Both the position numbers and the translations under genes were made by a program. This document shows, piece by piece, positions 10,580-22,954 of a stretch of DNA of 64,000 nucleotides. The stretch is from Tricholoma matsutake (Eukaryota > Basidiomycota > Agaricomycetes > Agaricales > Tricholomataceae). The stretch covers positions 8,184,001 through 8,248,000 of the forward strand of contig AP026544.2 of NCBI GenBank assembly GCA_026075535.2. The letters run 5' to 3'. The first letter of the stretch is position 1, and every line of letters begins with the position of its first letter. The notes beneath the pieces were generated by a model. The model saw only the letters and a program-made list of their open reading frames with translations, had not been told where the DNA came from and made no database searches.

Positions 10580-11795
10580 ATGGTTCCTCCCCATCAGCAA
10601 AATTCCTCACAGCAAGAGCTTTTTGCTCAAATTGCTCAGCAACTTGTTGTTCTGATCATCAACATTGTCATTCCTGAAACCTTGAAGATTATACAGCAGT
10701 ATTATTTCAAGGAGCCATGTTACATGTCAATTCTCACAGGGCAGGCTTGGGTCAATGAACTACTCCATGGTCATCCGAAGCGCATTCGCACAGCTCTTGG
10801 AATGAATAAGCAAGTTTTCAGGGCTCTCGTGTCTGTATTACGAGGGATGGGCTATGGGGATTCCAATTACATCACTCTTGAAGAGCAGCTTGCTATTTTT
10901 CTATATTGTTGTGTCACTGGTCTTCCTATCTGCCATCTTGAGGAAAGGTTTCAACATGCTCCCAAGACGATATCTGTGTAAAGAATTCATTTATTTCTGC
11001 TATCATCATTTTGGACTCATAGGTTCACAGATACTTCCATAAAATGGCTCGTATCTTTGCATTTGCTCCTTTCAATTCCAAATACATAAAACAAATATCC
11101 CCCAACAATCCACCTTCATCAAGACTTTTCAACAATCTGAAATTATGGCCTTTTCTCTGATCTGCCCTTGGGGCAATCAATGGTAGCCACATCCATGCCA
11201 CTGCTCATGCTGAGTATCATGAAGCATGGCGCAACTGGAAGGGCTTCATATCACAGAACTGCTTGTTCAGTTGTTCATTCAATCTTCTTTTCACATGTCC
11301 TTACCGGATGGGAGGGCTCTGCATCAGATGCCCAAGTTTATGAAAGTGCAATCTCTGATGATCTTATTGTACCTGAGGGATTGTATCTCCTTGCTGATGC
11401 AGGCTTCCCACATTGCAAGGAGCTTCTTGTTCCCTACCACGGCATCCATTATCATCTTGCTGAATGGGGGCATGCCTCATTACAGTATGTTTGTGTTTTT
11501 CAGTATAAGGCATGCCTAAATTCATGAAATGTCCAGACCACAAAATAAAGAGGAGCTTTTCAACTTGCGTCATGCTCAGGCAAGAAATGTAATTGAGTGC
11601 ATTTTTGGAGTTCTCAAGAAGCGCTTTCACATACTTTTGATTGGCCCAGAATATGACATGACAATCCAAGCACAAATTCCGGCAGCATTGTGTGCTATAC
11701 ATAATTTTATTTGCATTCATGATCCTCACAAAGAAGAACTTGCAAGTGAAGAATACCCAAACCAAGGTGGCCACACTGGTGATGGCTTTGTGTGA
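10580..11795 (+). pseudogene. Harbinger-type DDE transposase, decayed
   Basis: The N-terminal helix-turn-helix region (10580-10978, ending at a GTGTAAAG donor) has the family's GHPKRI, ALGMNKQVFRAL and LEEQLAIFLY signatures. The catalytic fold follows: the GAI-D-GTHI motif reads GAINGSHIHA (11170-11200), so the first Asp is Asn (AAT at 11179-11181). The second Asp is intact in GWEGSASDAQVYE (about 11315) and the Glu is intact in ARNVIECIFGVLKKRF (about 11585-11630). A TGA at 11158-11160 just before the first motif and a frameshift near 11285 break the frame. The last exon begins after an intron at about 11487-11531. It is catalytically dead as written. Confidence 0.85.
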
Positions 11796-11986
11796 CAAGC
11801 CAGCAATGTAGAAGACAACAACCCAAATGGGGCGGTTGCAGGTCGGCAAAACGAGATTGCACAGTCAATGTGGAATAGCTATCAGGCAATTTTGCAAGAA
11901 TGCGAGGCCAGTGACGACGTTGATGAATTTTTGTACAATACAGATGTAGAGTAATACAGTGTACAGTACAGTTAGTGTACAAAAAT

Positions 11987-13464
11987 TTAGGATACAGCTG
12001 GCTTCAAGATCGTTTGAAGAGCATAACACAATGTATTTTCCCGCTGCACATCAGACATGGCTATGAGACTACTGGCAGCATTTGGATTATTGCTATAATA
12101 GAATGAAAGAGCACCTCGTTCATTATCATCAATATGGTCTGCATTTTTGATCAGCTCCATTGCCAACTCAATTTGCCGCGCATCCGATTGAAACAGGCTT
12201 TGTTGCATAGTCATATTAAGATTGTTGATGGCCCCAGTTGCTCCAACGAGAGCAGAGATGCTTGTATTGGTCTTTGTCGATGTTGTTGCACTTGATTGTG
12301 GCTTTGAAGCAGTTTTGGATGGTGGCCGATTGGGCATGTGATCATCCCCTGATGCCCATTTGCATTTTCCTGATGACTTCGATTTCACTGAGGGCATGCT
12401 AGGAGCTGATGCTGGGGTAGGGGGATGTGAGGATGCTGATGTAGGGGGATGCGAAGATGCCAAAGCAGGGGGCTGTGAGAATGCTGACATAAGGGGATGC
12501 GAAGGGGGCTGTGAGAATGCCAAAGCAAGTGGGGCTGAGGATGGAGTCGTTGTTGGGACTGATAGGATAGAGAGCAAAGATGAGGCTGTTGCAGGTAGTT
12601 GGCCTAGTAAAGGACGTGACAACGTTGATGGGAGGGCTGGATCAACAACATCCATGAAAGTCGAGCCATCTTGTGTGGCAGGAAAGATGATCCTGGCTGA
12701 AGACGAAGGGGCAGCATGCCCAGTCTCATTAACCTCACCATTCCCATCAATCAAGAGGTTGGGAGGGGCTTGGGCAGTGCCCCTGTGTGCAAATTGACCT
12801 TTCATGATAGATTTCTCCATGATTGCTTGCATTTTCACATATTGTGGAAATGATGCATTGAGGAGCTGACGACAGTACCTTTTCTGTGATTTGAAGGTTA
12901 GATACATATGAAAATAACAATATAATAGGAATGTACCCGATCCTTCCCTAAATTCTTCTCAAAATCCTCATAATGTTGAAGCTCAGCACTTGTTTGTGCC
13001 CAGATACCTGATCCAGCAGGCATTGCACCCATTCCTGACCTTCCATAGTAATCCTCAACCACCCTGTACATATCTTTATACTAGTAGAATGGTAAAATGG
13101 AGGAAAAGGATGTAGAATGATTATATCATGCACCATAGTAAACTTGGCTTTGATGGCAGCTATTGTTCATGGAGAATGTGGGTGCTTGCAGTTTAGCTGC
13201 TGTCCAGACAACTGGCTTGAAGTTCCCTGGAGAGCTGGCTTCAGAACGGTGGTTGTACAAGAAAGCAACGAGGTCTTCAATTTCTTGATCTGACCACTTC
13301 TTCACTTGACTCTTCACTGCTTCGGATGTTGTGGCATCATCAGCATTGATGGAGGGGAGCACATCCATAAGGATAGGGAGACAGATCTGTACAGCAGCAG
13401 CTGCATAGTGAAGAATGTGTTGATGTAGATTATCAATTGGCATATAATCGAAACCTAGAGACAT
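11987..13464 (-). CDS. Myb/SANT-like DNA-binding protein of Harbinger
   Basis: Exon 1 (from ATG 13464 to about 13149) carries a Myb/SANT-like segment beginning KKWSDQEIEDLVAFLY and ending in a W-TAAKLQ helix. The next exon (about 13073-12940) continues with the ELQHYEDFEKNLGKD motif common to these accessory proteins. The last exon (about 12900-11987) is a Ser/Pro-rich disordered linker with an imperfect repeat (ASSHPPT) and a C-terminal helical tail. In Harbinger elements this second protein binds the termini and brings in the transposase. It converges on the transposase gene with about 190 bp between stops. The frame looks intact, and the donor after exon 1 (GTTTAC) is weak. Confidence 0.7.
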
Positions 13465-13507
13465 CGCGGGAGGGAGGCGGAGAACGAAGCGGCACCCACC
13501 GGCAGGT

Positions 13508-14416
13508 TACCCTCTGTAAAAAAGGAAATTTCTCAGTCACGTGATAGTTAGGTGCAAGTCAACAAAGTCAGGTAAATGTTAAAAAACTGGTCAAAATGTC
13601 AGGTCAAAGAATGCAAAGCTAGTAGTAGTAGTAGTAGTAGTATTCAAGTAGTATTGAAGAAGATGGTAGGGAGATTTAGTGGCTATCATGTGACTACATG
13701 ATCATGACATATCAAGTCTATCACACAAATGACATTTGTACAATATTCTAACTGAATAGATTGTTAGACATGTTAAGAATTTAAGGTTTTAACTCAAAAA
13801 CTCCAAGTTTTGTTTTGTTCAGAACATAAGTAGATGGTGATGTACAAACCACAATTTACATTAGATCAGAAACTTCTAACCATGAAACAACCAATGACAC
13901 TTGTTCCTCATGATCTCATCTTATCTTTGAAGAATGTATATTATGGGGATTTATGATTTAGACAGTGCTTTTTTTCTTATGCCTTTTTACAACCAAACTA
14001 TCTAGAAGTGATGCCAACTGACTCAAATATATGACTTCATACTAGGTGACAAAAAGAAAGTTGACAAGTGGTTTGATTAAACTGAAAGATTGGTCTCCAA
14101 ATGATCACTGATATGATTTCTGAGCATTTCTGAGCATTCCTTGGAGCATATTGGTCAATATGTGTGATCAGTGACTGGACTCATACAATTAGGGGCTTTT
14201 CAAGACTCAGGATCGATGGATTAATTAATGATCAACAATGATTGACAATGATCAAAATTGATCAACCATGATCGACCATGATCAACAATGATTGGTATAA
14301 TTGATTCCATAATGAAATGATTTCCCCTGCATCCTGATTTGTACTTGTTTCAATACCACAACACCAAAAATACACTTATCCACCATCACATCACATACAT
14401 TACATCACTATACGCT
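13508..14416. other. intergenic; microsatellite and GATCAA-type repeats
   Basis: No gene is seen. It holds a (TAG)n microsatellite at about 13619-13642. At 14220-14300 a run of about 10-13 bp units of ATGATCAAC type occurs before the promoter side of the next gene. The rest is AT-rich without visible structure. Confidence 0.6.
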
Positions 14417-16646
14417 ATGCCAGCTGAAGCCCATGTTCCTCCCGAACTCATCCACTTTAAGCTGACAGGGGAAGATGTGGAAATCCTAGAAGCCAGAAAG
14501 GAACAATGGCAAGAGGAAGATTGTTCACAGCAGAACAGAATTGGTCAGAAAGTTTATGATGAAATGAAGAAAAATAATCCCCACTGGTCTAGGAAAGATA
14601 AGGAGTTGAGGAAGAAGGTCAGTTCATGAATTGGAAAGTATTTTGCAATGCCTTTGAACAGGGCATTTTTGAACAGGGTGTATATGCTTGGTTCCATACA
14701 TATGGAAGAACTAGAGAATCGTCTGAGAAATTTAAGGGGATCAAGAAATGGATGGGTAGAAGGGTTCTCGGCGTTCAGGCAAAAGGGGAGTTAAAGGAAA
14801 CGATTCAAGGAAAAATGGGTGGATGGGTAGAAGATACTTCATGCAAGGCGGACAATCAAAAGGCATTTGGCACATACCAGAAGGAGTTGAGTAACCTTTG
14901 GGGGAAGACATCAGAAGCAGAGAAAAGGAAGATGGAGGACCTGGCCAATATATGGAATCGAATGGGTCCCCCAGCTGAGGAGCAAGCAAGGTAGGTCATT
15001 CACATTGAATTTTGGTATTATCAATACTAATGCAGAACAGGAATGCAAAACAGGCTCATAAGCATGTGAAGTCCTTCTGCAAGCAAATGAAAAAGTCTTG
15101 TGGAATGGACTGTTTGGTATTAACATGCCACAAGGAAGTGAATGGAGTACTTGTCACGAACACGTTAAGTCTGTTCACTGTCTGAATTTGTTTCTGCCAG
15201 TTAAACCTTTTTCTTTGTAGGCATGAATTTATGGGAGATCTTGGAGGGAAGTCTTTCTTCCAAGCAAACAAAGATTGGGATACCAAGCCAATCATGGGGC
15301 TTCTAAACATGCATGCAAAGGAGATGTATTGTAAATGGATAATTTCTCATTGGAAAGATTCAAAATAATTGTCTTTTGTTAGCTGCAGCTGAAGAAGCAA
15401 AGTTCCAAGTTCCTATTGGAACCTCAAGTCAAAAGCCATATGTTCAGTTGGATATGGATGCCAATGGGAATCCATTGCTTCCTGAGCCGACTGACTGGCC
15501 AAGCAAAGGGATGGATAAGAAAGCGTTAATCAGGTCATATGTTGGGTCAGTATGGTCGGCAATCATTCGTTCATTCTCATCCCAGATGACTTGTCAGGTC
15601 TGGCTTGCAGTAATGAACATGCAATCCCTCCTTGGATGTCGTTCATTGAAGATGCAGATAAGTACTTTGGGAGGATCAGGTTCCTGATGGTTTCAAGCTT
15701 ATGGATCCATTGAGGATGAAGGACCACCAGATCAAGGAGATTTTGACATTTTGGTACTCTAATCAGGAAAGTGATGGTTTTGGTTTCAAATTCTATCAGG
15801 ACAAAAAATTGAAGGGAAAGAAGAGATCAAGAGATGATTCCGATTCTGATTCTGATTCCAATGCTGATTCCAATGCCAAAACACCAAGCCGCCCAAGCTG
15901 CCCAAGGACCAAGAAGAGTGAGAGGGAGGGTAAAGGCAAGGAAAAGAGGGTGGAGAAGCCTGAGGAAAGGTGGACTGACCATATTGTTCCAGATTCAAGA
16001 AGGCGTAAATGGAGGGCTCCCACATTAAATGAGGTTGAGGAATCGGGTGAAGTGTTTGATTTCACATTGGTCGATCAGATGGAGTCATCAGAAGAGGAAG
16101 ATGTAATGCAGTCTGGACAACTGAAGGTTGGGCCAAGCAAGACACCAATTCTGATCAAAGGAAATTCCAGAAATAGCAAGATGCAACCAGTTAGGAAACA
16201 GCAGAAGCTCAGCCTGGCGACGGAACTTGTTTGAAAGAGTACGATGCAACCTTTAAGCAAACAGACTGGTAGGGCCATGGATGCTGGGAAGAGTGCCAAC
16301 ACTGCGACAAATGAGTATGAGATTCAGGGGGGGAATCAGCAAGAACCAGAGATGATGCAGAAAGGAAAGGTGATGAAATCGAGGTTGGCTGAGAAGATAA
16401 AGGAACCACCGAAGAAGAAGCCAAAAGTTTCTATCAATGTGCCTGCTCATTCACAGTCATTGGGTAAGCTTGGTCTATTTTGTCCAAGATGATGAATAAT
16501 TGAAATGTCCTGCAGTTTTGAAGCCCCCTCAAAGGTGGTCTACTCGAAACACAACTGAAAAACCAGTACCAATAAGTGAGCAGCCTAATTTAAAGATAAT
16601 TCCAAAGAAGGCAGAGATGAAGAAACGAAAGGGAAGGAAAATGTAA
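14417..16646 (+). pseudogene. multi-exon gene of unknown function, decayed
   Basis: ATG 14417 opens exon 1 (to 14617); exon 2 is about 14678-14990, exon 3 about 15036-15170, exon 4 about 15221-15334 and exon 5 from about 15382. The later part (15701-16234) is strongly charged, with a Ser-Asp repeat and basic blocks, then continues to a Lys/Arg-rich end at 16646. The N-terminal half, with KVYAWF-like and KMGGWVEDT segments and a following Lys-rich helix, resembles a protein type I have seen beside Agaricomycete transposons, but I cannot name a domain. A TGA at 16232-16234, in a context suggesting loss of a CGA, and frame changes near 15560-15690 suggest a relic. It may be nuclear given its basic stretches. 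Confidence 0.55.
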
Positions 16647-16685
16647 ACATAGAATAGTATCCAGACAAGCATAGTGGTCTTTGTT

Positions 16686-17775
16686 TGGAATTTTTGAGCA
16701 TTCACTATAGACAAATGACCTGACAAAATGACCCGACAAAATGACCCAACGAAATGACCTGACAAAATGACCCAACAGTAGATGACCCTACTAGATGATT
16801 TGACAAAACGACCCGATGCAATGACCCGACAAAATGACCCAACAAAACAACCCAACAAAATGAGCCAACAAAATGAGCTGACAGTAGATGACCCTACTAG
16901 ATGATCTGACAAAACGACCTGATGCAATGACCTGACACAATGACCTGACCAAAGCAACCCAACACTAGATGACCCGACAAAATGACCCAACAAAATGACC
17001 CAACAAAATGACCCAACCAAAGCGACCCAACACTAGATGACCCGACACCAGATGACCCAACAAACGACCCGACAAAATGACCCGACAAAATGACCCGACA
17101 AAATGACCTGAGAAAATGACCCAACAAAATGACCTGACAGTAGATGACCCAACAAAATGACCCGACAAACTGAGCGCCTGACAAAATGACCCGATGACCT
17201 GACAACATGACCCAACAAAACCAACCCAACACAGTAGCTGACCCAACACTGGATGACCCAACAAAATGACCCGACAAAATGACCTGCCATTAGATGACCT
17301 GACAAAATGATCTGATGAAATGACCGGACCCAATGATGACCTGACAAAATGACCCAACAAACTGATTGCCTGGCAATATGGCCTGATGACCTGACAAAAT
17401 GACCTGACCAAACCGACCCGACACTAGATAACCCGACACTGGATGGCCCCACAAAATGACCCCACAAAATGATCACCTAGCCAAGTAACCTGAGGATGTG
17501 ACAAAATGACCTGACTAAAGGACCCGACAAATTGACCCAATAAGTATTGTGACCTGACAATAGATGACCTGACACAAGATGACCCGACACTAGATGACCC
17601 AACAAAATGTCGGGTCATTTTGTCCAGGTCATTTTGTTGGGTCATTGGGTCATTTTGTCGGGTCATCAGGTCATTTTGTTGCGTCATTTCATGAGATCAT
17701 GTCAGGTCATGTTGTTGGGTCATGTTGTTGGGTCATTTTGTTGGGTCGTTTTCTCCAGTCATCATTTTGTCACGT
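16686..17775. repeat. foldback satellite 2 (same 13-bp unit)
   Basis: About 900 bp of ATGACCCGACAAA-type units (16700-17608) meet about 165 bp of the reverse complement (17609-17775). Unit and polarity are as in the copy at 5965-6733. The right edge has CAGTTATGTACTAG, compared with CACTTATGTACTAC in the first copy, so the two share an end sequence. It lies between the 3' ends of the genes at 14417-16646 and 17853-20492. Confidence 0.9.
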
Positions 17776-17852
17776 CAGTTATGTACTAGTTTGCATGCAG
17801 TAATCCATGAACGCCTATCTTACCAAAGCTGTTGACAATAATCATTTTAACA

Positions 17853-20492
17853 CTACAATAATATTTCCCAGTTATACTGACAATCCCTGTCCAATTCTTC
17901 ATTGGATTCGTCGATTGCCATGGCAAAAGAATCTCTATCATATTCATCTTCCATTCCTGACACTGGAGATTCCATTATCCTAGGCATGACCATCCTAGGT
18001 CTCTCAGCCTCCTGTTCCTTTGTTATTGCGCCATCACTCTCATCTACATTCTCAACCTCTGGCATGATATTCAATGCAACCTCCGGGGCTACCACTTGTG
18101 AAGCCATCTCTCATACATCCTGTCCACTCACCAAAGCTGCATGGGATGGTCCCCCAACAGGTCATTCTTCCTCCATTGCAGCATCAGAGGTTCGATGATA
18201 CTGACCGGAAGGATTCGGACTTGGTGTAATCCTGAGTTTGTTCAGCTGTAACATGCTGGGCTGAATAATGTCATTGGAGACTCTTGAACTCCTTGGAGTG
18301 ATAACGGGTGATGTGAAATCATTAGGGGGATAAGGAGAGGGATATGGGACAATGTTCATAGAATGTGAGGGATAGGGTGATGATGAAAAGTGGGATGGTG
18401 GCATGCTGAGACTCTCCATGGCACCTCCATCCTCAGGTGTTTGGCAGTTGGAGGGCGTTGTAGGTTGGGACATGACTTTGGTCAACGTTTGCCGATGCTG
18501 TTCCAGGAGTGCAGTATGGGCATTGTGGTTGCTGATAAGCACCCTTTGGCTCATTTCCATTGCTACCATCATCTCCTTCATCTTCCTCATCTCCTCTCGC
18601 ATCTCTGTGACCTCCTTAGTCAGTTGGTTATTCTCCCATTGAAGCTGTTGCACCATTGCCATTTCTCCCTCAACACTTGCCTCACCATTGTTGACAACTT
18701 GGACAGCCTCACTGACCTGTTCCCCTTTCCGATTTACGAAGTAAAGGTACTCCGATGGTACCTGCCCCAATGGATGCACTGTTACTGCCCCTGGACTCCC
18801 TCGGCAAGTCTCTCCACCATCCGACATGGCTTTGTCCTCATCCATCTTCCTGAATTTCGACTTGGATCGACTTCTTGGCTTTGCTTTTCCTGTCGCCTTT
18901 GGTGTTGCCACTGCTGCCCTTGTTGGTTTTGAAGTCATCCCTCTCTTTGGTGTCACTGGTGGCTTTGGCATCAATCCCCTGCTTGGGGTTGATGAAGCCT
19001 TAGCTGCCTCAGGTGGCCTTGAAGTGCTTCGGGTCCTGGTTGATCAGCATAGGCTTGGGTTCGATGGGGAGGGTTCCAACATGTTTTCATCACCCAACGC
19101 AGGTGTTGTTGGGGTTGCTCTTGGTTCTGACTTGATGACCTATGTCTTTCCTTCCTTTGTCACTGTCACTTTCCCTCTTGTCCACCACTCCCCAACAACC
19201 TTTGTACACTTCTGCTTGCAACCTCGACATGACAAACAAGCAGTGTTGCCTGCATACATGCATCTCACCTCCAGCTTCACACACCTTGCACAAGCCTCCG
19301 TGTTGCCCAAATTCGGCAGATGCATGGTCTTTGTTCCAGGCTTCATGCTTGATTTTGACGTTGTTGCCTTGGGTTGTGATCTTCTTGAGGGTTGTGATGA
19401 CCCCTCCACAGGCTGGTCGATCTCCTCCGAATCCACATCCATCACCTCTGCTGTATCCTTCTGCTTTCCTTTAACATCCACCTTCTTCATCCTGCTCTGC
19501 CCTCTCTCTCCTGCTTCTTCCAACCAGGCCTCTTCCTTTATCTCATCAGAAGAGTCATTCACATACTCACTGCTTTTGATATGAGTCTGTGAATGGCTCC
19601 TCCGTCCCATGGGAGTCATTTTCAAAAGCTGGTATTGTGTTGACGGATCCACTGTCATTCTGGCCAAAGGAATGCTATGATGACTTGAAGCTGGGCCAGT
19701 TGAAGTGGGCGGTGGGGGAATAATTTGCAACATTTCATCCCTCAAATGAATCTGGATGTTGCCTGGGATGATGATTGGATTTATTATAGAGGCAGCTACT
19801 CCATTCCGAACTGCACGAGGTACTATATGTGATTCAATATGTAGATAATTCAAGCTAAACTGAGTGAAACCTACCTGGTGTCTGATGCCCTTCTGAAAAC
19901 CACTCCTGAGTACTGCTGCCCTCCTCTGAAAGCATCGGGTGGTACCACAACAAGGGGTCTTCCCACTTTATCTTGCCAAAGTCGACTTCTGTTCCTTGAG
20001 TATCAGCTTGGTCAAGCTGCAAGGCCGCGCTGATGAGCAGATGAGATGGGACAAAGTCATATCTGCCATCTCCCTCACATTCCGGTACATCTTGAGCACC
20101 TGATGAAGTAGTGTACTAGGAAGTACAGTTAGAAACTCATTGACAGGTAAATTGAGTTAACGTACAATCCAACTCTTCAATTTTTCCTCATTTACTGTAT
20201 AGCCTCGGCCATGTTGTAGAAGAACAATCTCCAGCTTGCACTCGTCGATCCATACCAACAACTGTTGCCCAACGAGGGTATTCAATCCCTGATTTGATAG
20301 AAATGATACATTATAGGATGAAATTTGGATAGTTAACAGACATACTGGTGAGTTTGGAAGTTCTTGAAGGAGTAGTAAAAGATCTTCATCACCTCCGAAG
20401 ATGGCCTTTGTGACAGATCGATGGAGATGTGGTTGAATGGAAGGGAGGATGTCGTTGATGTAAGATTCAGCAACTTGATTGTAGGAAGGCAT
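17853..20492 (-). pseudogene. zinc-cluster-like, coiled-coil protein, decayed
   Basis: Exons run from about 20492 to 17853. The N-terminal exons (about 20492-19880) include an acidic WYHPMLSEEG-type segment. A long exon then carries a cysteine motif (about 19305-19215) of the form C-x2-C-x6-C-x7-C-x2-C-x3-K-x2-C, similar to but not identical with fungal Zn2Cys6 clusters. A basic linker follows, then a Met/Glu-rich coiled coil (about 18660-18520) and a Ser/Pro-rich C-terminus. The layout suggests a DNA-binding or nucleic-acid-associated protein, which is inference. Several TGA codons (for example two between 18180 and 18100) and a TAG near 19138 interrupt it. Confidence 0.55.
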
Positions 20493-20672
20493 TTGCAGAG
20501 TTGATATCCGAAGCTGAAGGGCAAAGTATTGTTAATTGATTGAGTGAACAATGTTGAAGTACTGGATCAGTATTGTTTGCAAGAATCCGATCGGAACCAC
20601 ATGGTAAGTCACTTGATCAATCGAGAACTTGTGTACTAAAACAATTCAAACATCCCCGAAACCAATATTCCA

Positions 20673-21979
20673 ATGCCAAAGATCAAGGTAAGTGAATTGT
20701 AATACTAATTTAGTTGTAATTACATTGTTTTCAGGTGGTCCCGAAATCAAAACAACCTGCTCCCTCTATGCTGGACTACCAACCCTCATCCAGACTGACA
20801 AAGCATCGAAAGTTGGACTTATCTTCGGATGGCAGTACATCTGCTGTCCCCAACCCCAACACAGCTCTGCTAACTCTTTCTACTGCTGAAATTGAGCCTC
20901 TGATGGTTCATTCTGGATTTCAGCCATCTTCAAAACTGAGAACTCGTCCGAAACTGAGCAGATTGATGGTCGCCAGTACCTCCACCCTCCCTGAAACACT
21001 GGCACCTCCTCAGGTTCCAATAGCCATGATGAGACTGCCAGCTATCCATCCCCAATTTCAAGAGGGTTCTGTGGGGGGACTCATTCCATCTTCCCAATTC
21101 TATGGCATGCCAGCACCCACACTTCCACTTGGTGGATATGTCGAGGAGGGTGATGATAGACATGTGAGGTTCAAGAGTCCACTGGAGGAGGGAACCCCAC
21201 TCCACATACGACAGGTGACTATAAACAAGCACCGGATGGAAGGAATTATGGAAGGAAATGTTAAGTTAGATTCGCTACTTCCACTGCCGTTGCTGCCCCC
21301 GCCTCTTCCTCTCAGGACAAGGCCTGTATTCATTCCTCACCCACCAACACCCCCAATTGTCACCATCCTGAAAACTCTGTCATCTCCAGCCTCCGACCCC
21401 ATTGACTTTGCTTCTACACCTGACTATGATGTCGGAATGACAATATGCGGTGAGAAACAGCCATCCCCAAAATGGCCATGATCTCATACACCGCCTTCTC
21501 CGACCTCTGAAGACAATCGATCACCCAAACCAGAAACTGAGGAAGAGGAGCAGGTGGACCAGCTGGGGGATGATGGTGGCGATGAATTGGATGAGGTGGA
21601 GTTTGTGGAGGAGGAGAATCTGCAGGAGACGGTGGGGATAGTGGAAGTGGATGACATCATGCTGGGATCTGGGAAAGTGGTGAAGGGAAAGGGGAGAGCA
21701 GTAGAGGATCGGGGGGAAGGAATGATTGAAGAGTCAGTGGCTTCAGTCCGCTCCTTCCTCTTGCAGCCTGGCATCAAGGAGTTGATGAAGGATTTGGGTT
21801 TGGAAAGTGGAAGTGGAGAGGCAATAAGAGGCATTGAGGTAAGGACAACAGCAAAGGAAAAGCAGGCCATCCTGCTCTCCAGGTTGTTGGAAGCAGAGTT
21901 ATATCTTGCAGCTGGTGTTGAACAACTGCATGATTGCCTCAAGACATATGTAGCTAACAATTCAAAATTTGAGTTGTAG
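20673..21979 (+). pseudogene. Pro/Ser-rich protein with acidic C-terminus, one stop
   Basis: A 5-codon first exon (20673-20687) is spliced over a 47-nt intron (GTAAGT donor, TACTAAT branch site, TTCAG) to a long exon from 20735. The product is disordered and Pro/Ser-rich, then acidic (about 21540-21660), then ends in a helical segment with a leucine-rich stretch (about 21740-21960). A TGA at 21479-21481 splits the frame, which continues in phase, so it fits a CGA to TGA change. Function is unknown. It is divergent from the zinc-cluster-like gene, with about 180 bp between starts, and is the last gene before the right end of the giant element. Confidence 0.55.
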
Positions 21980-22954
21980 TTTACATTATTTTAATGAATG
22001 CCAATATTGGGATGTAAGCTTGAAGCAGGAATGAGTACATCAGAGTGAATTATATTATCACTGACACTAACACTACTTAAATATATTAGGCTGGAACAGT
22101 CCAACAAAAGTATAGAAAAGTGGAAATATACTGATGTTCTGATCTGATGTTCCCACATTGATGAACCAATTCCAATGGTACTAACCTCAATGAAATTCCA
22201 ACACAATGGACTTACATCAATGGAACAATCTTCTCCCGATGTACCTACCCTGATGGTTCAATCCCGACATTCTTACCCTGGTGGACCAATCAAGATCTAC
22301 TCACCGAGATGGTTCAATCCTGATGTACTCACCCCGATGGTTCAATCCAGCCACAAGTAGAGGACAAATAAATATTCAAGGTCTACTATGAATCTATGAT
22401 GCTGATATGTAATATGGGCATTTGCTACCATGTAGTCTCTTGGAAGGCTAAGATGTAGCAATGGTAAGAGCCTCATCTCATTGTCTAATACACTGCTAAC
22501 ATGACCTACATGGGCCTACCATAACATTCATAGTCTACTGCTTCAATATGTCCTATAGGCCCACCCATCAGCCATGGTCTGCTCCAATGCTAACATATCA
22601 CATAGGCCCACCCATTATACATGATCCATACCAGTCCCAAAATTACACTTGGGCCCACCCCATCATCCATGGTCTACTGCTAAGTCCTCATGTCCTATAA
22701 GCCCACCCATCATCTATGGTCTATTCCAATACTAACATATCCCATGGGCCCACCCATCACATGTGGTATAAAGCTCTACTCATTTCACCCATGAGCCCAT
22801 TCAATTTAAATGAACTTATACCTGCCAGATGAGCCCACACATCTTCTATGGTCTATTACAGTCTATGGGCCCACATTAGCTGGACCATTAAATATGGCCT
22901 AAAGCCACCATTAGTTAGTCCATATATAATGGTCTAAAGTCACTGAGAGTTGTG
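21980..22954. repeat. right inverted end of giant element
   Basis: At 22180-22350 there are short repeats with CCGATGGTTCAATCC. From about 22440 to 22900 come seven or eight diverged units of about 60 bp with GGGCCCACCCATCATCCATGG-type cores, the reverse complement of the units at 2.3-2.5 kb. The CCACCATTAGTTAGTCC block near 22905 mirrors the left end. No gene is seen. Confidence 0.7.

Larger units (their letters stand above)
10443..13507. mobile_element. PIF/Harbinger element
   Basis: The ends read ACCTGCCAGTGGTGCC from 10443 and, reverse-complemented from 13507, ACCTGCCGGTGGGTGCC, giving terminal inverted repeats of about 16 bp. Between them lie convergent transposase (+) and Myb/SANT-like (-) genes, the standard two-gene layout of this superfamily. 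The 3-bp target duplication is not obvious. The element is nested in the giant KDZ element immediately upstream of the KDZ transposase start. Confidence 0.7.
2126..22954. mobile_element. giant (about 20.8 kb) KDZ-type element carrying TET/JBP
   Basis: The insertion interrupts a smaller TIR scaffold; the uninterrupted junction is preserved in the copy at 23717-26108. Its ends are imperfect inverted repeats of about 350 bp (2150-2500 and 22550-22930), both built of about 60-bp units containing GGGCCCA. TGAGAG occurs at both edges (2126 and 22944) and may be a target-duplication remnant. Cargo in order: TET/JBP oxygenase (-), two unknown genes (+), KDZ transposase (-), nested Harbinger, and three unknown spliced genes (+,-,+). 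KDZ elements travelling with TET/JBP oxygenases are established for basidiomycetes. That this whole block is one element is inferred from the ends and the interrupted host copy. Confidence 0.65.

Noticed and set aside
5965..17775. CRISPR-like arrays at the two satellites
   Set aside because: The units are contiguous, with no unique spacers, and this is a eukaryotic window.
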